Shown here: in pieces, positions 1 through 5,064 of the stretch
Position numbering within the stretch: the first letter of the stretch is position 1
Layout: every line of letters begins with the position of its first letter
The notes under the pieces: model-generated
Seen by the model: the letters and a program-made list of their open reading frames with translations, nothing else
Told to the model about the DNA's origin: nothing
The model's database searches: none
Source of the DNA: PXRE01 sp964435625
Lineage (GTDB): Archaea > Halobacteriota > Halobacteria > Halobacteriales > PXRE01
Length of the DNA stretch: 7,407 nt
NCBI GenBank assembly: GCA_964435625.1
Contig: CAYTAG010000174.1
Span: 1 to 7,407 of the forward strand
Reading direction: 5' to 3'
Translations under genes and position numbers: made by a program

Positions 1-50
1 CGGCCGGGAATCCACAACCGTCTTGATCCGGCCGGCCGACCTCACGCGCG

Positions 51-821
51 ATGCGAGCCCGCGCACCAGGTAGCGTGACGACGGTGTTCGCGCCCGCCGA
101 GGACGGCTCCTACGGCGTGAGTTTCGCCACCGAGGCCGGCGTCGTCGCCGACGTGGAACCGGCCGAGGAGACCGCCGTCACGCTGGACGGCGACCCCACG
201 TCGTTCGAGCCTGTGGAACTCGCCTGCGAGTCGCTCGACGTCACGGCCGGCGTGGACCTGACCGCCGAGGTCCCGGTTGGCCGTGGCTTCGGCGCCAGCG
301 GCGCGGCGACGCTGGCGACCGTCCTGGCGGCCGACGCCGAGTGGGACCTGGGCCTGGACCGCGAGGAACTCGTCGAGGTCGCCGCCCGCGCCGAGGTCGA
401 GGCCGGGACGGGGCTGGGCGACGTGTACGTCCAGGACTCAGGCGGCCTCGTCTGGAACGTCGGCGACGGGCGCGGGCGCCGCGAGCGAACCGCCGGGCTG
501 TCGTACGCGACCTTCGGCGGGATCGCAACCGAAGACGTGCTTGGCGACGACGCAGCGCTGGACCGCGTGGCAGCGGCCGCCGACGAAGCGTTCCCTCGAT
601 TCGATCCGGACGCTCCGCTGGCAGACCTGTTCGATCTCTCCTGGGAGTTCGCGGACTCGACCGGACTCGTGACCGAGCGGGTCCGCGAGGCGGCCGAACG
701 CGTCCGGGACGCCGGCGGGGCGGCGACGATGGCGATGGTCGGGGAGACGGTCGTGGCGGTCGGCGACGCCTTCGACGAGCGGACCCGGATCACGCCGGAG
801 GGTGCCCGACTGCTGGACTGA
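51..821 (+). CDS. Pantoate kinase (archaeal PoK, GHMP kinase superfamily)
   Basis: This cytosolic enzyme should phosphorylate D-pantoate with ATP to 4-phosphopantoate, the archaeal alternative to pantothenate kinase in CoA biosynthesis. The 256-residue protein has the GHMP N-terminal strand region (residues 1-35), the glycine-rich phosphate loop PVGRGFGASGAA (75-86), and the block RAEVEAGTGLGD (113-124), which matches the TGLGD signature of archaeal pantoate kinases. S83, E115 and D124 fit the expected catalytic Ser/Glu/Asp positions; the Glu-Asp spacing of 9 matches what I recall for the Thermococcus enzyme. It is slightly shorter than the roughly 280-300 residues usual for the family, through a compact C-terminal half. 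The ATG at 51 opens directly on the typical N-terminus (MRARAPGSVT), so I keep it; no clear Shine-Dalgarno precedes it. Its usual partner, phosphopantothenate synthetase, is not in view and may lie upstream. The following gene starts 41 nt downstream. Identity is well supported; substrate is inferred from family. Confidence 0.9.
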   Translation: MRARAPGSVTTVFAPAEDGSYGVSFATEAGVVADVEPAEETAVTLDGDPTSFEPVELACESLDVTAGVDLTAEVPVGRGFGASGAATLATVLAADAEWDLGLDREELVEVAARAEVEAGTGLGDVYVQDSGGLVWNVGDGRGRRERTAGLSYATFGGIATEDVLGDDAALDRVAAAADEAFPRFDPDAPLADLFDLSWEFADSTGLVTERVREAAERVRDAGGAATMAMVGETVVAVGDAFDERTRITPEGARLLD

Positions 822-832
822 TTCGGAGTCAC

Positions 833-841
833 CGTAAAGGC
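833..841 (+). promoter_or_regulatory. TATA-like element before the winged-helix gene
   Basis: The short intergenic stretch contains CGTAAAGG with its TAAA at 835-838, about 27 nt before the ATG at 863. This is the spacing expected of an archaeal TATA box driving a leaderless transcript, so the gene may have its own promoter as well as possible read-through from the pantoate kinase gene. The element is weak compared with the consensus. Confidence 0.35.
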
Positions 842-862
842 GTCCAGTGCCGTAGTGGGCGT

Positions 863-1756
863 ATGGGGATCACGCTCGACGACCGCGACGGGGCGGTCCT
901 CGAACGGCTCAGGGAGGGGGACGCGGACGTCGAGGCGCTGGCGACGAGCGTCGACTGCAACGTCGACGAACTCCGGGGCCGCCTCCCGGAACTCGCCGAC
1001 GAGGGGCTGGTCCGGGCGGTTGGTGACGACGAGTACGCGGTCACGGCGGACGGGAAGCGTGCAATCGCTGCATCCCCGGCCGGCACCATGGACGACCGCA
1101 TCGACACGCCGCCGGCGGTCGAGGACCGGATCGAGTCGTTCGACCTCCGTCCCGACAGGGCCGACGCCGTCCGGGGAGCGTTCGCGTTCCTGTACTTCTG
1201 GGGGGACGCCACCGCGGGCGAGATCGTCGACGGCGTCTACAGCGAACACCCGGCCGGCTTCGAGTCCGAGCGCGAGTGGTGGAACCGGTTGGTCCGGGAC
1301 CGCCTGGCCGACCTCCCGTCGGTCGAACCGGCGGAGAGCGACGGGGAACCGTGGCGCTACGCCGGAGCGACCGACGTCGAGGACGACGCCATCGATGGGC
1401 GAGTCGCGCCGGACGACCCGACGCCCAAGGAGACCAGCGTCAGGTTCGCGCTCGAACGGCTCGACGACGAGCGTGCACCCGTCCGTGTGGCGTTCGACTA
1501 CCTCGTCCGGGAGGGCGAGGCGAATACCGCCGAACTCCAGGAAGCGGTGTACCCGGACTACGGTGCGGGGTACGAGTCCACGTCGGCGTGGTGGACCGAC
1601 TGCGTCCGGCCGGCGTTCGAACGCCTGCCCGGGGTCGAGGGGTCGGACGGGGACGGGTGGCGGTACCGCCAGGATGCGAACGGATCACCGGCGAGCGCAC
1701 CTGAAGCCGACCCCTCCCAGCCGTCGGAAAAGCAGGAAGACGGGAACGGCGAGTGA
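863..1756 (+). CDS. Winged-helix protein with two tandem homologous modules
   Basis: A 297-residue acidic protein that I do not recognise as a named family member. Residues 1-70 form a MarR/AsnC-like winged helix: helix LDDRDGAVLERL, a turn-helix pair around 22-50 (VEALATSVDCNVDELRGRL), and a wing ending GDDEYAVTADG (55-64). After a linker come two copies of one module, 103-166 and 207-268. They share VR-x-AF at the start, VY near the centre, an (A)G-(F/Y)-ES motif, a WW pair (139-140 and 243-244), LP-x-VE, and a closing WRY (164-166, 266-268). Each module itself looks like a small winged helix, with a WW-bearing helix and a WRY wing. The tail from 270 is disordered (Ser/Pro/Glu-rich). The ATG at 863 was chosen because the reading frame upstream overlaps pantoate kinase as a shadow. 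A DNA-binding regulator is inferred; no target is visible, though the divergent-composition peptide gene follows on the same strand. Confidence 0.85.
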   Translation: MGITLDDRDGAVLERLREGDADVEALATSVDCNVDELRGRLPELADEGLVRAVGDDEYAVTADGKRAIAASPAGTMDDRIDTPPAVEDRIESFDLRPDRADAVRGAFAFLYFWGDATAGEIVDGVYSEHPAGFESEREWWNRLVRDRLADLPSVEPAESDGEPWRYAGATDVEDDAIDGRVAPDDPTPKETSVRFALERLDDERAPVRVAFDYLVREGEANTAELQEAVYPDYGAGYESTSAWWTDCVRPAFERLPGVEGSDGDGWRYRQDANGSPASAPEADPSQPSEKQEDGNGE

Positions 1757-1796
1757 AGCCCGGCCCCGTCCCGCATCGTGGGATCCACCGACGGCC

Positions 1797-1812
1797 ACGC
1801 CAAAGATGGCGT
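1797..1812 (+). terminator. Perfect palindrome ACGCCA-AAGA-TGGCGT; terminator or operator
   Basis: A perfect 6-bp inverted repeat (1797-1802 and 1807-1812) with a 4-nt AAGA loop lies 41 nt after the stop of the winged-helix gene and right at the edge of an AT-rich tract. It could be a hairpin that helps end transcription of the upstream gene, as archaeal termination favours T-rich stretches such as the one at 1823-1832. Alternatively it is a protein-binding operator for the cysteine-rich peptide gene downstream. Sequence alone does not distinguish these. Confidence 0.35.
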
Positions 1813-1864
1813 AAACATTACATATATTTATTCCTGAACGATATAATAATGTAACATTCATATA
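1811..1864 (+). repeat. Direct repeat GTAA(A)CATT(A)CATATA, 40-bp register
   Basis: GTAAACATTACATATA at 1811-1826 recurs as GTAACATTCATATA at 1851-1864; the two differ only by two single-A indels. The starts are 40 bp apart, close to four helical turns, so a protein could bind both on the same DNA face. The second copy overlaps the TATA element closest to the peptide gene, which suggests repression or regulated activation. Chance similarity is more likely in AT-rich sequence, but the match is long. Confidence 0.45.
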
Positions 1865-1870
1865 CCTATT
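1811..1870 (+). promoter_or_regulatory. AT-rich promoter region of the cysteine-rich peptide gene
   Basis: The 1803-1876 tract has about 19 G or C in 74 bases, against a background near two-thirds GC. Three TATA-like elements are visible: TATATTTA (1823-1830), ATATAATA (1841-1848) and CATATACC (1859-1866). The last lies about 30 nt before the ATG at 1896 and would give an almost leaderless message. The middle one would give a leader of about 25 nt carrying GGAG at 1879-1882, which is rather far (13 nt) from the start. A direct repeat spans the first and last TATA elements (separate entry). Confidence 0.6.
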
Positions 1871-1895
1871 TGTTTCGTGGAGAACGAGCGTCGAA

Positions 1896-2237
1896 ATGCG
1901 TATGAAACGAAGACAGGTACTCGCGAGCATCGCAACGTCGAGCGTTCTCGGGGCTGGCGTCGTCGCCGGTGAACGCAGACTCCCCTCGGCACACCTGTCG
2001 AGGGCTGATCCCGACGAAGTTCGAGTGATGCGGGACGGGGACGTGGTCGAGACGGTGACCGACCCGTCGACCGAGGGGATCCGGCAGTTGCTGTCCGACA
2101 CCGACGACGACGAACGGCTCGTCTCGGCTTCGAATTGCTGTTTCGAGCGCTGCGCCAACGACTGTGATCCGAAGTACGGCTGTGACTGCTGCTACTGGAG
2201 CTGTAGATGTAGTACGGACTGTCCGGACTGCTGTTGA
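1896..2237 (+). CDS. Tat-exported cysteine-rich miniprotein (function unknown)
   Basis: A 113-residue protein not matched to any family I know. Residues 3-9 (MKRRQVL) form a twin-arginine Tat motif followed by a short hydrophobic stretch (SIATSSVLGAGVVAG), so export of a folded protein is expected. Residues about 26-78 are an acidic linker or propeptide. Residues 81-113 hold 12 cysteines (81, 82, 86, 90, 96, 98, 99, 103, 105, 109, 112, 113), and the protein ends in Cys-Cys. There are no histidines in this tail. Two halves look related: CCFERC..NDC (81-90) and CCYWSC..TDC (98-109). The ATG at 1896 is used; the ATG at 1902 would give a standard MKRRQ start and is equally possible. About 30 of 113 codons end in A or T, TGT outnumbers TGC (7 to 5) and AGA is used for Arg, unlike the neighbours. 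Tat signal plus Cys-rich C-terminus recalls the layout of the halocin C8 precursor, but the sequence is not clearly similar; a metallothionein-like role is the main alternative. No processing or immunity gene adjoins it. Confidence 0.85.
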   Translation: MRMKRRQVLASIATSSVLGAGVVAGERRLPSAHLSRADPDEVRVMRDGDVVETVTDPSTEGIRQLLSDTDDDERLVSASNCCFERCANDCDPKYGCDCCYWSCRCSTDCPDCC

Positions 2238-2261
2238 CCGGGTGACGGTCGCCCGATGGCG

Positions 2262-2275
2262 GTCGCTCCGGCGAC
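2262..2275 (+). other. Short hairpin between convergent genes (weak terminator candidate)
   Basis: GTCGC-TCCG-GCGAC is a perfect 5-bp stem with a 4-nt loop in the 44-bp gap between the stop codons of the cysteine-rich peptide gene and the carboxyltransferase gene. It could help terminate either transcript. No T-tract follows on either strand, and short stems are common at this GC content, so support is weak. Confidence 0.2.
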
Positions 2276-2281
2276 GGCCGT

Positions 2282-4000
2282 CTACAGGATCGTGCCGTGT
2301 TTCTTCTCGGGCAGATCCTTCTCGACGGTCTCGTAGAACTCGAAGCGCCGCTCTAGCTCCTCCCGGAGCGTCGACGGCGGCACGATCTCGTCGATGACGA
2401 CCTCGCTGGCCATCCGGTGGACGTCGATGTCCTCGCGGTACTCCTCCCGCAGTTCCTGCTCCTTTTTCGCGCGTTCGTCCTCGTCGTCGATCTCGGCCAG
2501 CTTGTTTGCGTAGACGGCGTTGACGGCCGCCTCCGGACCCATGATGGCGATCTCGCCGGAGGGGAGCGCGATGGTGCTCTCGGGGTCGTAGGCGGGGCCG
2601 CTCATGGCGTAGATGCCGGCGCCGTAGGCCTTCCGGACGATCACGCACTGCTTGGGAACCGTCGCCGAGGAAGTGGCGTAGATGAACTTCTTGCCCTTCT
2701 CCAGGATGCCCTCCTTCTCGACCTGCGAGCCGGCCATGAAGCCGGGGGTGTCACAGAGATACAGCAAGGGAACGTTGAACGCGTCGGACTTCCAGATGAA
2801 CTCCGCCGCCTTCTCGGCGGCGTCCGGGAAGATGGCGCCGGCCCGCTGGCGGGGCTGGTTGGCGACGATGCCGACCGGACGGCCGTCGATCCGTGCGTAA
2901 CCGGTGACGATCTCCTTGCCGTACTCCGGGCGGAGTTCGAAAAAGGAGTCGGCGTCGACAACGCGCTCGATGACGTCCATCATATCGTAGCCGCGGTTGG
3001 GGTCCTGGGGAACGATTGAATCGATGCCCGCAGGGGACTTCGCGGGCGCCTGCGGTTCCGCCCGCGGGGGGTCATCGCTGGCGCTGTCCGGCAAGTAGGT
3101 GATCAGGTCCGCGACCAGCTGGCGGGCGTGTTCCTCGTCCTCCGCGATGAGGTCCGCCGACCCGGAGTGCTGCATGTGGACGTCCGGGCCGCCCAGGTCC
3201 TGCATGTCGATCTCCTCGCCGGTCACCATCTGCACCATCCGCGGGCTGGCGATGGCCATCGCGGACATCTCCCGGACCATGATGGTGAAGTCCGCGAAGA
3301 CGGGGGTGTACGCCGCCCCCGCGATGCACGGGCCGTACAGCACGCAGATCTGCGGGACCGCCCCCGACAGCATCGAGTGGTTGTAGTAGTACTTCCCGAT
3401 GCCCTCGCGGTTGGCAAAAAAGCCGGTCTGCTGGTCGATGCGCCCGCCGGAGGAGTCCATCAGGTACAGCACGGGCCGGCCGGTCTTCAGTGCCCGCTCT
3501 TGCATCCGGAGGAACTTCTCCACCCCTTTCTCGGCCATCGAGCCGGCCTTGACGGTGAAGTCGTTGGCCATGAAGTGGACCTTCCGACCCTCGAAGTCCG
3601 CGGCGCCCGTGATCAGGCCGTCCGCGGGGAGGCGGTCCTCGGCGTCGAACTCGGCGAACTTGCCGTCCTCGAACAGGAACCCGTCGTCCCCGAACCAGAG
3701 GTCGAGGCGGTCCCGTACGAACCGCTTGCCCTGCTCGGGGAGCCGTTCCTTGTACTTCTCCGGGCCGCCGCCGAGGACCTCCTCGATCTCCCGCCAGAGT
3801 CGTAGTTCGCGGTCGGTCGGTCCCATGCCGTCCTCGCCGGGCAACGGCGCGGCCGCCTCGCCGGTCGCCTCGCGGGCGGCAGCCGGTTCGTCCCCGTCAC
3901 CGACGTACACCTCGACGTCGTCGTCGAACCGGCGTGCCATCGCCGTCGCGATGGCCGACGCCTCCTCCTCGGTTGCCCCCTCGCCGATCCGGACCTTCAT
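2282..4000 (-). CDS. Acyl-CoA carboxylase, carboxyltransferase (beta) subunit with extra N-terminal domain
   Basis: The 572-residue protein is the carboxyltransferase of a biotin-dependent acyl-CoA carboxylase, moving carboxyl from carboxybiotin to an acyl-CoA. The two crotonase-like halves are visible: the N-half has DSSGGRID (182-189) and the oxyanion/CoA loop YGPCIAGAAYTP (222-233); the C-half has CDTPGFMAGSQVEKEGI (416-432) and KAYGAGIYAMSGPAYDP (457-473). The N-half segment KYYYNHSMLSG and the C-half GAG-Y-M-G pattern look closer to methylcrotonyl-CoA carboxylase beta than to PccB, so substrate is left open. Residues 1-36 form an additional small domain, then an Ala/Pro/Gly/Glu-rich linker to about 64. 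The ATG at 4000 is preferred: the frame extends to a TTG at 4027, but MKVRIGEG begins the conserved-looking domain and AAATCCATTT sits about 27-35 nt upstream as a leaderless promoter. No biotin carboxylase or biotin carrier gene is adjacent. The product should act in the cytosol. Confidence 0.93.
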   Translation of the reverse strand: MKVRIGEGATEEEASAIATAMARRFDDDVEVYVGDGDEPAAAREATGEAAAPLPGEDGMGPTDRELRLWREIEEVLGGGPEKYKERLPEQGKRFVRDRLDLWFGDDGFLFEDGKFAEFDAEDRLPADGLITGAADFEGRKVHFMANDFTVKAGSMAEKGVEKFLRMQERALKTGRPVLYLMDSSGGRIDQQTGFFANREGIGKYYYNHSMLSGAVPQICVLYGPCIAGAAYTPVFADFTIMVREMSAMAIASPRMVQMVTGEEIDMQDLGGPDVHMQHSGSADLIAEDEEHARQLVADLITYLPDSASDDPPRAEPQAPAKSPAGIDSIVPQDPNRGYDMMDVIERVVDADSFFELRPEYGKEIVTGYARIDGRPVGIVANQPRQRAGAIFPDAAEKAAEFIWKSDAFNVPLLYLCDTPGFMAGSQVEKEGILEKGKKFIYATSSATVPKQCVIVRKAYGAGIYAMSGPAYDPESTIALPSGEIAIMGPEAAVNAVYANKLAEIDDEDERAKKEQELREEYREDIDVHRMASEVVIDEIVPPSTLREELERRFEFYETVEKDLPEKKHGTIL

Positions 4001-4022
4001 GGATCCGAATCCGACCAGCGCG

Positions 4023-4037
4023 CCCAAATGGATTTCC
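4023..4037 (-). promoter_or_regulatory. Putative promoter of the carboxyltransferase gene
   Basis: On the minus strand GGAAATCCATTTGGG covers the only A/T-rich patch upstream of the start at 4000, centred about 30 nt before it. The position fits an archaeal TATA/BRE region for a leaderless transcript. It lies in the 49-bp gap after the transporter gene, so read-through from that gene is also possible. Confidence 0.35.
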
Positions 4038-4049
4038 CTTCGACTCGCG

Positions 4050-4955
4050 TCACGGGAGCAGCCACACGAGCACGTACAGCGTCGCCGCCGAGAGCACGGT
4101 CGTCGCCAGGACGTTCACGGACGCGAACCGCTCGTCGCCGCCGTGTTCGGTCGCGTAGACGAACGTCGAGACGGCGGTCGGCATGCCGAGCATCAACACC
4201 CCGGCCCGGAGGGTCGTTGCGTCGGCCCCGAGGACCGCGAACGCGAACCACGCCAGCGCCGGCATGACCAGCAACTTCAGCGCGACGACCGACGGCGTCC
4301 CCTCCGCCCGGATCGACGCCTGTCGGGGGTCGAGCGAGGCGCCGACGCAGACGAGCGCGACCGGCAGCGCCAGTTCCGAGACCAGGCCGGTCGCCGCAGT
4401 GACGGACCAGGCCACCGGTAGTCCGAACCCGGCGACGGCCAGGCCGACGAGCAGCGACAGGACGATGGGATTGCCGAGGAACGCCCGCAGTTCCGCGCGA
4501 ACGTCGACGGCCGCGTCGTTCAGCGTCACCAGCAGGAGGATCGTCAGGGGAATCTGGGTCAGCGCCCCCACGCCGAGCAGCAGGCTCCCTCGTGCGGCCG
4601 CCAGGCCACCGAACGTCGCCGCGACCATCGGGAGGCCGAGGTACCCCAGGTTGGAGTGGTACGACTGGACGGTTGCGACGCTACGGGTCGCCCCCGACCC
4701 GGCGTTCCGGTGGACGACGAGGCTCAGTCCGACCATCCCCAGCAGGACGACCCACAGCCCGACGACCAGCGTCGGCGTGAACACCTCCCCGAGCGGTCGG
4801 TCGTGGGTGGAATGAAAGACCAGCGCCGGCAGCGCGACGTAGTAGGCGAAGCCGTTCAACCGGTCGCGCCGCTCGGCGTCCAGCACGCCGGCGGCCCTCG
4901 CGGCCCCGCCGAGGGCCAGCAGCGCGAGCATGTACGCGAACCGGGTAGCGAGCAC
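4050..4955 (-). CDS. AEC (auxin efflux carrier) family transporter
   Basis: A 301-residue integral membrane protein of the AEC family in the BART superfamily; bacterial and archaeal members move organic anions such as malate or other metabolites, and substrate cannot be read from sequence. About ten hydrophobic segments are visible (near 3-24, 35-49, 60-82, 104-122, 126-146, 160-180, 190-208, 225-242, 250-268, 279-299), in two five-helix halves. Family-like motifs are SNLGYLGLP (101-109) in the fourth segment and ALPVALVCVGASLD (196-209) in the seventh. The GTG at 4955 is chosen because it gives the usual length and keeps the whole first helix; the ATG at 4931 would cut into it, and longer frames overlap the divergent dehydrogenase. 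The gene lies 49 bp upstream of the carboxyltransferase on the same strand, so the two could be co-transcribed, and shares a 109-bp divergent promoter region with the dehydrogenase. Confidence 0.88.
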   Translation of the reverse strand: MLATRFAYMLALLALGGAARAAGVLDAERRDRLNGFAYYVALPALVFHSTHDRPLGEVFTPTLVVGLWVVLLGMVGLSLVVHRNAGSGATRSVATVQSYHSNLGYLGLPMVAATFGGLAAARGSLLLGVGALTQIPLTILLLVTLNDAAVDVRAELRAFLGNPIVLSLLVGLAVAGFGLPVAWSVTAATGLVSELALPVALVCVGASLDPRQASIRAEGTPSVVALKLLVMPALAWFAFAVLGADATTLRAGVLMLGMPTAVSTFVYATEHGGDERFASVNVLATTVLSAATLYVLVWLLP

Positions 4956-4999
4956 GGAAACGCGCAGGCGGCCGGGAGGGACGACCCTTTCGATTCCGG

Positions 5000-5035
5000 C
5001 GGGATTTCCCGGCGTGATCCCCGCTGGGGTAAAGC
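5000..5035. promoter_or_regulatory. Divergent promoter region with two inverted repeats
   Basis: Between the transporter (-) and the dehydrogenase (+) lie CGGGA-TT-TCCCG (5000-5011) and CCCC-GCT-GGGG (5019-5029), immediately followed by GGGGTAAAGCCC. The TAAA (5030-5033) is about 33 nt before the dehydrogenase ATG, a plausible TATA position. The second repeat abuts it where a regulator would affect TBP/TFB binding. On the minus strand the patch AATCGAAAGGG (about 4986-4996) is a weak candidate promoter for the transporter. Confidence 0.4.
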
Positions 5036-5064
5036 CCAACCCGTCCCGGCCCCCACGGAAACGC

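Noticed and set aside
1..50. Promoter before pantoate kinase
   Set aside because: Only GC-rich sequence with overlapping CCGGCCGG/GGCCGGCC palindromes and no convincing TATA element; the gene may be transcribed from further upstream.
110..1249. Long minus-strand open frame opposite pantoate kinase and the winged-helix gene
   Set aside because: It is Ser/Arg/Thr/Pro-rich without domains, and it is the typical antisense shadow of high-GC genes whose sense products are clearly recognisable.
1896..2237. Lanthipeptide or other enzyme-modified peptide precursor
   Set aside because: No modifying enzyme, transporter or protease gene adjoins it, the core is poor in Ser/Thr, and the N-terminus is a Tat signal rather than a RiPP leader.
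1789..2279. CGACGGCC at 1789-1796 and 2272-2279 as target-site duplication flanking the peptide gene
   Set aside because: An 8-bp GC-rich word is expected by chance at this composition, and no transposase or terminal inverted repeats are present.
3128..3805. Long plus-strand open frame opposite the carboxyltransferase
   Set aside because: Antisense shadow: the minus-strand product is a clear enzyme across its whole length, and the plus-strand translation has no motifs.
4001..4027. TTG start at 4027 for the carboxyltransferase
   Set aside because: A weaker start codon that would add nine residues over the apparent promoter; the ATG at 4000 begins the domain.
4930..5064. N-terminal extension of the SDR upstream of 5065
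   Set aside because: It would overlap the transporter start, has no SDR-like content and contains the divergent promoter; MDVLVTG at 5065 is the natural Rossmann start.
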